Assembly (NCBI GenBank): GCA_046758905.1
Contig: JBHIBC010000064.1
Coordinates: forward strand, 1 to 15,700
Source: JBHIBC01 sp046758905
Lineage (GTDB): Bacteria; Acidobacteriota; Polarisedimenticolia; Gp22-AA2
Direction of reading: 5' to 3'
DNA length: 15,700 nt
The position numbers and the translations under genes are program-made. Positions 8,870-15,700 of this stretch are shown in pieces. Positions within the stretch are counted from its first letter, which is position 1, and each line of letters begins with the position of its first letter. The notes under the pieces were generated by a model that made no database searches, was not told where the DNA came from, and was given only the letters and a program-made list of their open reading frames with translations.

Positions 8870-8890
8870 GCCCGGAGGGCCTTTCTTTTC
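8870..8890 (+). terminator. Weak hairpin with T-rich tail between prkA and yeaH
   Basis: GCCC (8870-8873), loop GGA, GGGC (8877-8880), followed by CTTTCTTTTC. The stem is only four pairs, so complete termination is doubtful. It may act as a partial terminator or processing site that lowers yeaH and spoVR relative to prkA. Confidence 0.3.
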
Positions 8891-8907
8891 GTGAGGGATT
8901 CCCGACG

Positions 8908-10014
8908 ATGGTCCTCCGGATCGAACGGGATCACAACCGCTTCCGGCAGATCGTCCGTGGGCGCATCAAGAAGGATCTCAAGAAGTACATCAGCAGCGGC
9001 GAGCTGATCGGCCGGCGCGGCAAGGACCTCATCTCCATCCCCCTCCCCCAGATCACCATCCCGCAGTTCATCTACGGGCGGAAGCAGACCGGCGGGGTCG
9101 GCCAGGGAGACGGCGCCGTCGGCAGCGTGGTGGGCGCCGGAGAGGCGGAGGGCGGCCCGCAGAGGGCGGGCAGCGAGCCCGGCGAGCACCTCCTGGAGGT
9201 CGACGTCACGCTCGACGAGCTGGCCGAGATGCTCGGCGAGGAGCTTGAGCTGCCCAGGATCCAGCCCCGGGGCCGCAAGAACATCCTGTCGGTCAAGGAT
9301 CGGTACACGAGCATCTCGCACCACGGACCGGAGACGCTGCGCCACTTCAAGAGGACTTACAGGGAGACCCTCAAGCGCACGATCTCGACCGGCAACTTTC
9401 ACGCGGACAATCCGTTCCTGATCCCCATCCGCCAGGACAAACGGTACCGCTCCTGGAAGAGCGCCGTCATGCCGCAGGCCAACGCGGTGATCCTCTACAT
9501 GATGGACGTATCGGGGTCGATGGGCGAGGAGCAGAAGGAGATCGTCCGGATCGAATCCTTCTGGATCGACACGTGGCTCCGCCATCACTACCGGGGCGTG
9601 GAGATCCGCTACATCATCCACGACGCCGAGGCGCGCGAGGTGGACCGCGAGACCTTCTACCACACCCGGGAATCGGGCGGTACGGTCATCTCCACCGCCT
9701 ACAAGCTGTGCTCGCACATCATCGACAGCGAGTACCCGGAGGACGAGTGGAACGTGTACGCCCTGCACTTCTCCGACGGCGACAACTGGTCACAGGGGGA
9801 CACCGAGGACTGCGTGTCGCTGCTGAGGTCGAGGATCCTGCCTCACGTGAACCTGTTCTGCTACGGGCAGGTGGAGAGCCCCTACGGGACCGGACAGTTC
9901 CTGGTCGACCTGAAGGAGGCGTTTCCCGAGGAGGAGCGCGTGGCGCTCTCCAAGATCGAGAACAAGGAGGGCATCTACCAGTCGATCAGGGACTTCCTGG
10001 GCAGGGGGCGGTAG
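8908..10014 (+). CDS. yeaH: YeaH/YhbH-family (DUF444) VWA-domain protein
   Basis: DUF444 protein that accompanies PrkA in many bacteria; its biochemical role is unsettled. I start it at ATG 8908 (368 residues), preceded by GAGGGA, because the family N-terminus is VLRIERDHNRFRQIVRGRIK. The open frame back to 8833 adds only non-conserved residues over the hairpin. The N-terminal basic region (1-60) contains the family IPLPQITIPQFIYG (44-57). A Gly-rich linker (62-93) follows. The VWA domain has a MIDAS motif DVSGSM (200-205, DxSxS) with the later FSDGDNW (288-294). It is shorter than E. coli YeaH (427). spoVR begins three bases after its stop. Confidence 0.96.
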   Translation: MVLRIERDHNRFRQIVRGRIKKDLKKYISSGELIGRRGKDLISIPLPQITIPQFIYGRKQTGGVGQGDGAVGSVVGAGEAEGGPQRAGSEPGEHLLEVDVTLDELAEMLGEELELPRIQPRGRKNILSVKDRYTSISHHGPETLRHFKRTYRETLKRTISTGNFHADNPFLIPIRQDKRYRSWKSAVMPQANAVILYMMDVSGSMGEEQKEIVRIESFWIDTWLRHHYRGVEIRYIIHDAEAREVDRETFYHTRESGGTVISTAYKLCSHIIDSEYPEDEWNVYALHFSDGDNWSQGDTEDCVSLLRSRILPHVNLFCYGQVESPYGTGQFLVDLKEAFPEEERVALSKIENKEGIYQSIRDFLGRGR

Positions 10015-10017
10015 AGC

Positions 10018-11505
10018 ATGGCGACACTGCCCGCGGACCTGCAGGCGCTCCAGGAGGAGATCGAGGGCCACGCGAGCTCCTACGGGCTCGATTTCTTCCC
10101 GGTCATCTTCGAGATGCTGGACTACCGGAATCTCAACCAGGTGGCCTCCTACGGCGGATTCCCTACCCGTTACCCGCACTGGCGCTTCGGGATGGAGTTC
10201 GAGCAGCTCACCAAGTCCTACTCGTACGGGCTGTCGAAGATCTACGAGATGGTGATCAACAACGATCCCTGCTACGCCTACCTCCTGGAGTGCAACGCCG
10301 TCGTGGATCAGAAGCTGGTCATGGCCCACGTCTACGCGCATTGCGATTTCTTCAAGAGCAACTTCTCGTTCTCGAAGACCAACCGGAAGATGATGGACCA
10401 GATGGCGAACCACGCCACCCGCATCCGCCGTTACATGGACGCCCACGGGGTCGAGCGCGTCGAGAGCTTCGTGGACACCTGCCTGTCGCTGGAGAACCTC
10501 ATCGACCCCCACGCCCCGTTCATCGTGCGCGAGCGGGCGCGGGAGGAGGAGGACGGCCGTCCGGCGGTGCCCCGGCTGAAGAGCAAGTCGTACATGAACG
10601 ACTTCATCAATCCCCCGGCACACATCGAGGCCCGGCGGAAGAAGCTCGAGGAGGAGCAGGCGCGCCGCAAGAAGAGGTTTCCCGAGTCGCCGGTGAGGGA
10701 CGTGCTGAAGTTCCTCGTGGAGCACTCGCCGCTTGAGAACTGGCAGCGCGACGTGCTGTCCATCGTTCGCGAGGAGGCGTACTACTTCGCCCCCCAGGCG
10801 CAGACGAAGATCATGAACGAGGGGTGGGCCACCTACTGGCATTCCAAGATGATGACCGAGAGGCTCCTGAAGGACTCGGAGGTGATCGACTACGCCGACC
10901 ACCACTCCGGGACGCTCGGGGGCCGAGGCGTCCGGCTCAACCCTTACAAGCTCGGCGTCGAGCTGTACCGGGACATCGAGGACCGCTGGAACAGGGGGCG
11001 GTTCGGCAAGGAGTACGACGAGTGCGAGGACCTCCTCGAGCGTGCCCGCTGGGACCGCAGGCTCGGCCTGGGCCGCGACAAGATCTTCGAGGTCCGCCGG
11101 TTCTGCAACGACGTGACGTTCATCGACAACTACCTGACGGAGGACTTCTGCCGGCGGCACAAGATGTTCATCTACGACTACAACCCGAAGACGGGGCTGT
11201 ATCAGATCAGCGACCGGGACTTCAGGAAGGTCAAGCGGCGGCTGCTCTTCCAGCTGACGAATTTCGGGCAGCCGTTCATCTACGTGGTGGACGGGAACTA
11301 CGCCAACAAGGGAGAGCTGCTGCTGTCGCACAGGTACGAGGGCATCGAGCTGAAGCACGACTTCGCGCGGGAGACGCTGAAGAACGTCCAGAAGATCTGG
11401 GGACGGCCGGTGAGCCTGGCGACCGTGGTGGACGAGAAGAGAAGGCTCCTCAGCTTCGACGGCCAGGAGTTCCAGGAGAAGGAGACGACCGAGAAGGTGG
11501 CATGA
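10018..11505 (+). CDS. spoVR: SpoVR/YcgB family protein
   Basis: SpoVR was named for a role in Bacillus spore cortex formation; in non-spore-formers it commonly sits beside prkA and yeaH, and its molecular function is unknown. The 495-residue length is usual. Signature stretches include YGLDFFPVIFEMLDY (21-35), GGFPTRYPHWRFGMEFE (48-64), VYAHCDFFKSN (104-114), and a His/Glu-rich middle with IMNEGWATYWHSKMM (264-278). The C-terminal third contains FCNDVTFIDNYLTEDFC. AGGGGG nine bases upstream is a good ribosome-binding site. Its stop codon overlaps the start of the ATPase fusion gene. The close spacing indicates one transcript with yeaH. Confidence 0.97.
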   Translation: MATLPADLQALQEEIEGHASSYGLDFFPVIFEMLDYRNLNQVASYGGFPTRYPHWRFGMEFEQLTKSYSYGLSKIYEMVINNDPCYAYLLECNAVVDQKLVMAHVYAHCDFFKSNFSFSKTNRKMMDQMANHATRIRRYMDAHGVERVESFVDTCLSLENLIDPHAPFIVRERAREEEDGRPAVPRLKSKSYMNDFINPPAHIEARRKKLEEEQARRKKRFPESPVRDVLKFLVEHSPLENWQRDVLSIVREEAYYFAPQAQTKIMNEGWATYWHSKMMTERLLKDSEVIDYADHHSGTLGGRGVRLNPYKLGVELYRDIEDRWNRGRFGKEYDECEDLLERARWDRRLGLGRDKIFEVRRFCNDVTFIDNYLTEDFCRRHKMFIYDYNPKTGLYQISDRDFRKVKRRLLFQLTNFGQPFIYVVDGNYANKGELLLSHRYEGIELKHDFARETLKNVQKIWGRPVSLATVVDEKRRLLSFDGQEFQEKETTEKVA

Positions 11506-13205
11506 TGGAGTCGGGCGCTCCCCTCGATGCGGGCGGCGCCCCCGGGCTCCCGGGGGTCGGCCCCTCCAGCCAGCCCCAGGCGGTGTGGGCCCTCGCCGGC
11601 GGCAAGGGTGGCGTTGGGCGGAGCCTCCTGGCCGCCAATCTGTCGATCCAGATCGCGCGGACGGGATCCCGCGTCGTCCTGATCGACCTCGATCTTCAGG
11701 GGAGCAACCTCCACACCTGCCTGGGCTACCAGCGCCTGCCCCGGACGCTCGCCGATCTCGCGTGCGGCCGGGCGGCGCGGCTCGCGGAGCTGGCCGTCGA
11801 GACCCCGACCGCCGGGCTGCGCCTCGTCGGCGGCCTGCAGAGGGGCGACCTGCGTGACGACCCCCCGGGCTTCGTCCGCCGGGTGGCCGAGCAGATCCCG
11901 ACCCTGTCGGCCGACCTCGTGATCCTCGACTGCGGCTCCGGCCGGACCGACTCGACCCTGGCCGCCTTCGCCGAGGCCGGCGTCGGGGTGCTCGTCACCA
12001 CGCCGGAGCCGGCCGCGGTCGAGTCGCTCTACCTGTTCACCCAGGCGTACCTGCGCTGGCGTCTGACCCGGGCGCTCGGCGGCGAGGCGAAGGCCTCGGT
12101 GGAGGGCCGGCTGCGAGAGGCCGGCCTGGACCCGGGCCGGGCGCCGTTCCGGGCCTTCATGACCCGCCTGTCCACGCTCGACCCCGAGGCCCACGGCCGG
12201 ATCGCGGCTGTGGTTCGCCGCACCCGCCTGCAGCTCCTGATGAACCAGGTCCGCGCGGAGTCGGACGCGGAGGCGACCGCATCGCTGGCGAGCGGCTTCC
12301 TCAAGTGCTTCGGGCTGCCGCTGGAGATCGCCGGATCGATCGAGTACGACCAGTCCGTGCAGCAGGCGGTGAAGAAGCGGCGGTCCCTGTCCCAGCAGTA
12401 CCCCAACGCCGCGGCGACCGTGGCCATCGCCCGCGCCGCCGGCCGCCTGCGCGACCTCTCCCGCCGCTCCTCCCCCGAGGCCGCGGAGGAGTGGGAGGAC
12501 CTGGAGCGGCTCGATCACTACCGGGTGCTGGAGGTCCCGTCAACCGCCACGCCGAAGGAGGTCCAGTCCGCCTACCAGCTCCTCAGGCGCACCTACGACC
12601 CGGAGACGACCTGCCTGGCTCCGCTGCTCGACGCTCCCGGGCTCAGGGATCTGCTGACGCGCATCGAGGCCGCCTACCGCACGCTGATCTTCCTCGAGAG
12701 CCGCACCGACTACGATCGCCGGCTGGCCGAGAGGCAGGCGCCGCCTGCCCGCCCGGCCCCGGGCTCGGGCCGGCGGGACAACCCGCCGCTCCCCGACCCG
12801 CCGCTCGAGATGGCCGGAGGCAGCCCGGCGCCCCCGGAGCCGGCGGAGCCGCTCGAGCCCGCCGCTGCCGGATCGGGCCCGGCGTCGACCGCGCGCCCGC
12901 CGCAGCGCGGGCCGGGACCCCGCCCGGTCCCCGGCAGCGGCGCGGAGCTGAGCCGGGAACGGCAGCGCCTCGGCCTGAGCCTCGAGTCGATCGCCGAGAC
13001 CACCAAGGTCCGCATCCACCACCTCAAGGCGATCGAGGAGGAGCGGTTCGGCGCCCTGCCCGCGGGGGTGTTCGTGCGGGGATTCCTCAAGGAGTACGCC
13101 CGCTGCCTGTCGCTCGCTCCGGACGAGGTCGCCGACCAGTACATGAAGCGCTACCGCGACTGGCACGAGTCGCACGCACGCCCGGAGGGCCAGGGCGCCC
13201 ACTGA
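11502..13205 (+). CDS. Fusion protein: MinD/FleN-like ATPase, J-like domain and RodZ-type HTH
   Basis: This 567-residue soluble protein joins parts not usually found together. Residues 26-320 are a MinD/FleN-like P-loop ATPase: GGKGGVGRS (33-41), VVLIDLDLQGSNLHTCLG (58-75) and VILDCGSG (140-147). The signature Lys35 is kept, but the P-loop Lys before Ser is Arg40. Residues 337-407 resemble a J-domain (LDHYRVLEVPSTATPKEVQSAY), but HPD is replaced by YDP (365-367). A Pro/Ala-rich linker covers about 411-478. Residues 479-553 match the RodZ N-terminal HTH (HTH_25): LSRERQRLGLSLESIAETTK, then AIEEERFGALPAGVFVRGFLKEY. No membrane segment follows, unlike RodZ. Two ATGs (11502 and 11505) are possible; the first overlaps the spoVR stop (ATGA), and spacing from AAGG slightly favours the second. 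A polar positioning or regulatory role is inference. Confidence 0.85.
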   Translation: MMESGAPLDAGGAPGLPGVGPSSQPQAVWALAGGKGGVGRSLLAANLSIQIARTGSRVVLIDLDLQGSNLHTCLGYQRLPRTLADLACGRAARLAELAVETPTAGLRLVGGLQRGDLRDDPPGFVRRVAEQIPTLSADLVILDCGSGRTDSTLAAFAEAGVGVLVTTPEPAAVESLYLFTQAYLRWRLTRALGGEAKASVEGRLREAGLDPGRAPFRAFMTRLSTLDPEAHGRIAAVVRRTRLQLLMNQVRAESDAEATASLASGFLKCFGLPLEIAGSIEYDQSVQQAVKKRRSLSQQYPNAAATVAIARAAGRLRDLSRRSSPEAAEEWEDLERLDHYRVLEVPSTATPKEVQSAYQLLRRTYDPETTCLAPLLDAPGLRDLLTRIEAAYRTLIFLESRTDYDRRLAERQAPPARPAPGSGRRDNPPLPDPPLEMAGGSPAPPEPAEPLEPAAAGSGPASTARPPQRGPGPRPVPGSGAELSRERQRLGLSLESIAETTKVRIHHLKAIEEERFGALPAGVFVRGFLKEYARCLSLAPDEVADQYMKRYRDWHESHARPEGQGAH

Positions 13206-13221
13206 GCGGCGCTCCCCGTCC

Positions 13222-13237
13222 CCCGCGGCACCGCGGG
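13222..13237. terminator. Perfect GC-rich hairpin after the prkA operon
   Basis: CCCGCGG (13222-13228), a CA centre, and CCGCGGG (13231-13237) form a perfect inverted repeat seventeen bases after the ATPase stop codon. It would fold as six pairs with a four-base loop. No T-run follows, so it is either a termination aid or an RNA end-stabilising structure. Confidence 0.4.
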
Positions 13238-13278
13238 CTCTCCCCGGTCCCGCCTCTCCGCCCCGGACCGCGCGCTCC

Positions 13279-13308
13279 CTGAGGTCCGCATCGCTTCGAT
13301 GGTAGAAT
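13279..13308 (+). promoter_or_regulatory. Possible promoter for the glutamate-cysteine ligase gene
   Basis: TAGAAT (13303-13308) is a good -10 (5 of 6). The -35 partner CTGAGG (13279-13284) at 18 bases is poor. If used, transcription would begin near 13315, downstream of the ATG at 13299 and upstream of the ATG at 13329, supporting the latter as start. Confidence 0.3.
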
Positions 13309-13328
13309 TGCGCCTTTCCGGTGGGAGC

Positions 13329-14711
13329 ATGGATCCCCGCACGATCATCGCCAGGGAGGAGGACCTCCGCGAGTACTTCCGCTCGGGCGTGAAGCCGCGG
13401 GAGCGCTGGGGCGTCGGGATCGAGTACGAGCGGCTCGGCGTGTTCCGCGACACCGGACGCGCCATCCCCTATTCCGGGCCGGTCTCCGTCGAGGCGGTGC
13501 TGCGCGGGCTGGTGAGACGGCGGGGCTGGGCCGCCCACGAGGAGGACGGGCACCTCCTGTCGCTGTCCAGGGGGAGCGCCCGCGTGACGCTCGAGCCCGG
13601 AGGCCAGCTGGAGCTCTCCGGGGCGGTCCACGGGACCCTGGCCGCGGCGCGCGAGGAGCTGGAGACCTTCCTGCGGGAAGTGGAGGAGGTCTCCCGTCCC
13701 ATGGGGATCGCGTGGCTCGGCATGGGCTCGCAGCCGATCTCGGCGCTGGAGGAGATCACCTGGATCCCCAAGAAGCGCTACGCGGTCATGCGCGAGTATC
13801 TACCCCGCCGCGGCGGGCTGGCCCACGTGATGATGAAGAAGACGGCCTGCATACAGGTCAACCTGGACTACGGGGGCGAGACCGACGCGGCCGACAAGTT
13901 CAGGACCGCGATGGGCCTGTCGCCCCTGGTGACCGCACTGTACGCCAACTCGCCCCTCTCGGAGGGCCGGCTCAACGGCTTCATGAGCTACCGCTCCTGG
14001 GCCTGGCGCGACACCGACCCGGATCGCTGCGGCCTTCTGCCGTTCGTGTTCCGCGACGGCGCGGGGTTCGGGGACTACCTCGACTACGCCCTGGACGTGC
14101 CGATGTTCTTCGTGGTCCGGAACGGCGTCTGGACTCCGGCCAACGGCCTGTCCTTCCGGAAGTTCATCCGGAGAGGGTTCGCGGGAGCCCGGGCGACCTT
14201 GGCCGACTTCGAGATCCACCTCACCACGCTGTTCCCGGAGGTCCGGCTGAAGACGTACCTCGAGATGCGCGGCACCGACTCAGGGGATCCCGACTCGTGC
14301 CTCGCGCTCGCCGCGCTCTGGAAGGGGCTGCTGTACGACGGCGCCTCGCGACGTGCCGCCTGGGATCTGATCCGGGAGATGAGCTTCCGCCAGCGGGACC
14401 GGCTCCTCGCCAGGGTCTGCCGCGAGGGCCCCGCGGCCCGCATCCCGCGGGCACGGCGCGGCGAGCGCTCGAGGGACCGGCCGGTTCTGGTCCGGGACCT
14501 GCTGATCGAGTTGGTGCGACTGGCCCGAGAGGGCCTCAACAACCAGGGGAGCCCCGAGGAGGGGTCGCATCTCGACCTGCTGGACCGCCGTCTCGGCGGC
14601 GAGGGCGGATGTCCGGCCCACGGGCTGGCCTCCGAATGGGAGGGGCCGCTAGGTCGCGACCCCCGACGGCTGGTCGCGGCGTTGGCCGGCGTCCCCGCCC
14701 AGGGCTCCTGA
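13329..14711 (+). CDS. gshA: Glutamate-cysteine ligase, plant/proteobacterial (GCS2) type
   Basis: Catalyses ATP-dependent joining of glutamate and cysteine to gamma-glutamylcysteine, the first step to glutathione. I start at ATG 13329 (460 residues); ATG 13299 would add ten residues with no family character. Recognised stretches, numbered from 13329, are the N-terminal EEDLREYF...RWGVGIEYERLGVF (9-41), LGMGSQPI near 128, MMKKTACIQVNLDY near 167-180, FRTAMGLSPLVTALYANSPL, GFMSYRSWAWRDTDPDRCG, and TTLFPEVRLKTYLEMRGTDS near 299-318 with the acid/Arg active-site residues. The overall length is usual for this type. No glutathione synthetase is visible in the window. A 123-base gap containing a hairpin separates it from the prkA operon. 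Sharing a transcript with the next gene is likely but not certain. Confidence 0.9.
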   Translation: MDPRTIIAREEDLREYFRSGVKPRERWGVGIEYERLGVFRDTGRAIPYSGPVSVEAVLRGLVRRRGWAAHEEDGHLLSLSRGSARVTLEPGGQLELSGAVHGTLAAAREELETFLREVEEVSRPMGIAWLGMGSQPISALEEITWIPKKRYAVMREYLPRRGGLAHVMMKKTACIQVNLDYGGETDAADKFRTAMGLSPLVTALYANSPLSEGRLNGFMSYRSWAWRDTDPDRCGLLPFVFRDGAGFGDYLDYALDVPMFFVVRNGVWTPANGLSFRKFIRRGFAGARATLADFEIHLTTLFPEVRLKTYLEMRGTDSGDPDSCLALAALWKGLLYDGASRRAAWDLIREMSFRQRDRLLARVCREGPAARIPRARRGERSRDRPVLVRDLLIELVRLAREGLNNQGSPEEGSHLDLLDRRLGGEGGCPAHGLASEWEGPLGRDPRRLVAALAGVPAQGS

Positions 14712-14720
14712 GCGGAGCCC
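14702..14720. terminator. Hairpin with the ligase stop codon in its loop
   Basis: GGGCTCC (14702-14708) and GGAGCCC (14714-14720) are perfect seven-base arms around TGAGC. The loop begins with the TGA stop codon of the ligase gene. No T-run follows. It lies ten bases before the ribosome-binding site of the next gene, so it may influence coupling between the two genes rather than end transcription. Confidence 0.4.
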
Positions 14721-14730
14721 GTCTCGAGCG

Positions 14731-14737
14731 GAAGGAG
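14731..14737 (+). promoter_or_regulatory. Ribosome-binding site of the formimidoyltransferase gene
   Basis: GAAGGAG lies ten bases before the ATG at 14748 and fixes this start, which also gives the exact family N-terminus. Confidence 0.7.
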
Positions 14738-14747
14738 AACAGGACCG

Positions 14748-15700
14748 ATGGCGATTATCGAGAGCGTGCCCAATTTCAGTGAAGGCCGACGAACAGAGCG
14801 GATCGACGCCATCGTCGACCGCGTCCGCGCCAGCGGGCCGGTGCGGATCCTGGACCTCTCCTCGGACCCCGACCACAACCGCTCGGTGCTGACGCTCGCC
14901 GGGAGCCCGGACGCCGTGCGCTCCGCCCTGGAGGCCTTGGTGGACGCCTGCGTAGAGCGGATCGACCTGCGCCAGCACCGCGGCGATCACCCGCGGATGG
15001 GCGCGGTCGACGTCATCCCCCTGGTGCCGATCCGGGAGGTCACCATGGACGAGTGCGTGACCCTCGCGAGGGAGATCGGGGCCTCGATCGCCCGGCGCCA
15101 CGGCCTGCCCGTCTACCTCTACGAGGAAGCCGCCACGGCGGCTCACCGTCGCAACCTGGCGGGCATCCGCAAGGGCGAGTTCGAGGGCTTCCGCGACAAG
15201 ATACGGGACCCGCTCTGGAAGCCGGACTTCGGGCCCGATCGGGTCCACGAGACCGCCGGCTGCGTGGCGGTCGGGGCGCGGCCGTTCCTGGTGGCCTATA
15301 ACATCAACCTGACCACCGGCGACGTCGAGGTGGCGCGCGCCGTCGCCCGCGCGGTGCGCCACAGCAGCGGCGGGCTCCGGTGCGTGAAGGCGATGGGCGT
15401 GAAGCTCGAGGACCGCGGCATCGCGCAGGTGTCGATGAACATGACCGACTTCCACACGACCCCCCTGCACAGGGCGTTCGAGATGGTGCGCAGCGAGGCG
15501 GCCCGGTACGGCGTCGGCATCCGCGGGAGCGAGATCGTCGGGCTGGTGCCCGAGGAGGCCCTGCTCCAGGCGGCCGAGTTCTACCTGCGCCTGGAGGATT
15601 TCGGCTCCGACAGGGTGCTCGAGCGGCGGCTGGAGGAGGCCGGCGTCCCGTCTCCCTCCGGCGCGGGCGCGCCCGGCTCGCCGCGCGCGCGCGCGGCCAG
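14748..15700 (+). CDS. ftcD: Glutamate formimidoyltransferase (3' end outside window)
   Basis: Transfers the formimino group of N-formimino-L-glutamate to tetrahydrofolate in histidine breakdown. The frame is open from ATG 14748 to the window edge, 317 codons with no stop. Motifs are ESVPNFSEGR (5-14), DPDHNRSVLTLAG (40-52), and RGDHPRMGAVDVIPLVP (78-94), in which His81 corresponds to the catalytic His82 of the mammalian enzyme. YLYEEAA (123-129), IRKGEFEG and AYNINLTT (183-190) also fit, as does EIVGLVPEEALLQAAEFYL (262-280). The family transferase part ends near residue 300; a Pro/Ala/Gly-rich stretch (301-317) follows. So the gene either ends soon after the window or continues into a cyclodeaminase domain, as in bifunctional FTCD. 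No histidine-degradation partners are visible nearby. Confidence 0.94.
   Translation, partial: MAIIESVPNFSEGRRTERIDAIVDRVRASGPVRILDLSSDPDHNRSVLTLAGSPDAVRSALEALVDACVERIDLRQHRGDHPRMGAVDVIPLVPIREVTMDECVTLAREIGASIARRHGLPVYLYEEAATAAHRRNLAGIRKGEFEGFRDKIRDPLWKPDFGPDRVHETAGCVAVGARPFLVAYNINLTTGDVEVARAVARAVRHSSGGLRCVKAMGVKLEDRGIAQVSMNMTDFHTTPLHRAFEMVRSEAARYGVGIRGSEIVGLVPEEALLQAAEFYLRLEDFGSDRVLERRLEEAGVPSPSGAGAPGSPRARAA

Noticed and set aside
9790..11358. Long minus-strand frame opposite spoVR
   Set aside because: Shadow of spoVR, which shows strong family signatures on the plus strand.
15682..15695. Alternating CG run with Z-DNA potential
   Set aside because: It lies inside the ftcD frame as Arg/Ala codons in a G+C-rich genome; composition explains it.

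Overview
The window is a G+C-rich piece of bacterial chromosome, dense with genes and with short or no gaps between them. It holds no rRNA or tRNA gene, CRISPR array or insertion sequence that I can see. Phospholipid genes of the Pss-Psd route, a DUF465 protein, a GGDEF/PilZ pair, the PrkA-YeaH-SpoVR set, a plant/proteobacterial-type glutamate-cysteine ligase and glutamate formimidoyltransferase together suggest a Gram-negative-type environmental bacterium. Acidobacteriota or a neighbouring deep-branching phylum would fit, but that placement is a weak inference.

Left arm (about 1-6477, all minus strand; transcription runs from right to left). It begins with two tandem, diverged paralogues of one architecture, N-terminal helical domain + GGDEF + PilZ. 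The first (5317-6477) has lost the GGDEF signature. The second (4109-5320) keeps an AGEEF variant and an I-site. Next come tsaB (tRNA t6A synthesis) and rimI (N-terminal acetyltransferase). A probable internal promoter then precedes a small DUF465 protein, psd, pssA, a non-catalytic aspartate-semialdehyde-dehydrogenase-like protein (USG-1 type), and the first codons of another gene that leaves the window. Many junctions are ATGA or short overlaps, so this looks like one or two operons. psd and pssA together make phosphatidylethanolamine.

Divergent control region (6478-6675). Promoters face both ways. The plus-strand promoter is close to consensus (TTGACA, 17 bp, TATATT), and its -35 box lies inside a perfect 18-bp palindrome that looks like an operator. 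The minus-strand promoter ends so close to the first ATG that the transcript may be leaderless. A G-rich tract able to form a four-stranded structure lies between them.

Right arm (6676-15700, all plus strand). prkA, yeaH and spoVR form the known stress/stationary-phase kinase module. The fourth gene, whose start overlaps the spoVR stop, encodes an unusual fusion: a MinD/FleN-like ATPase with a changed P-loop lysine, a J-like domain without HPD, a proline-rich linker and a RodZ-type HTH domain. This is the most unusual object in the window. After a hairpin come a glutamate-cysteine ligase, a second hairpin whose loop carries the ligase stop codon, and a glutamate formimidoyltransferase that is still open at the window edge.
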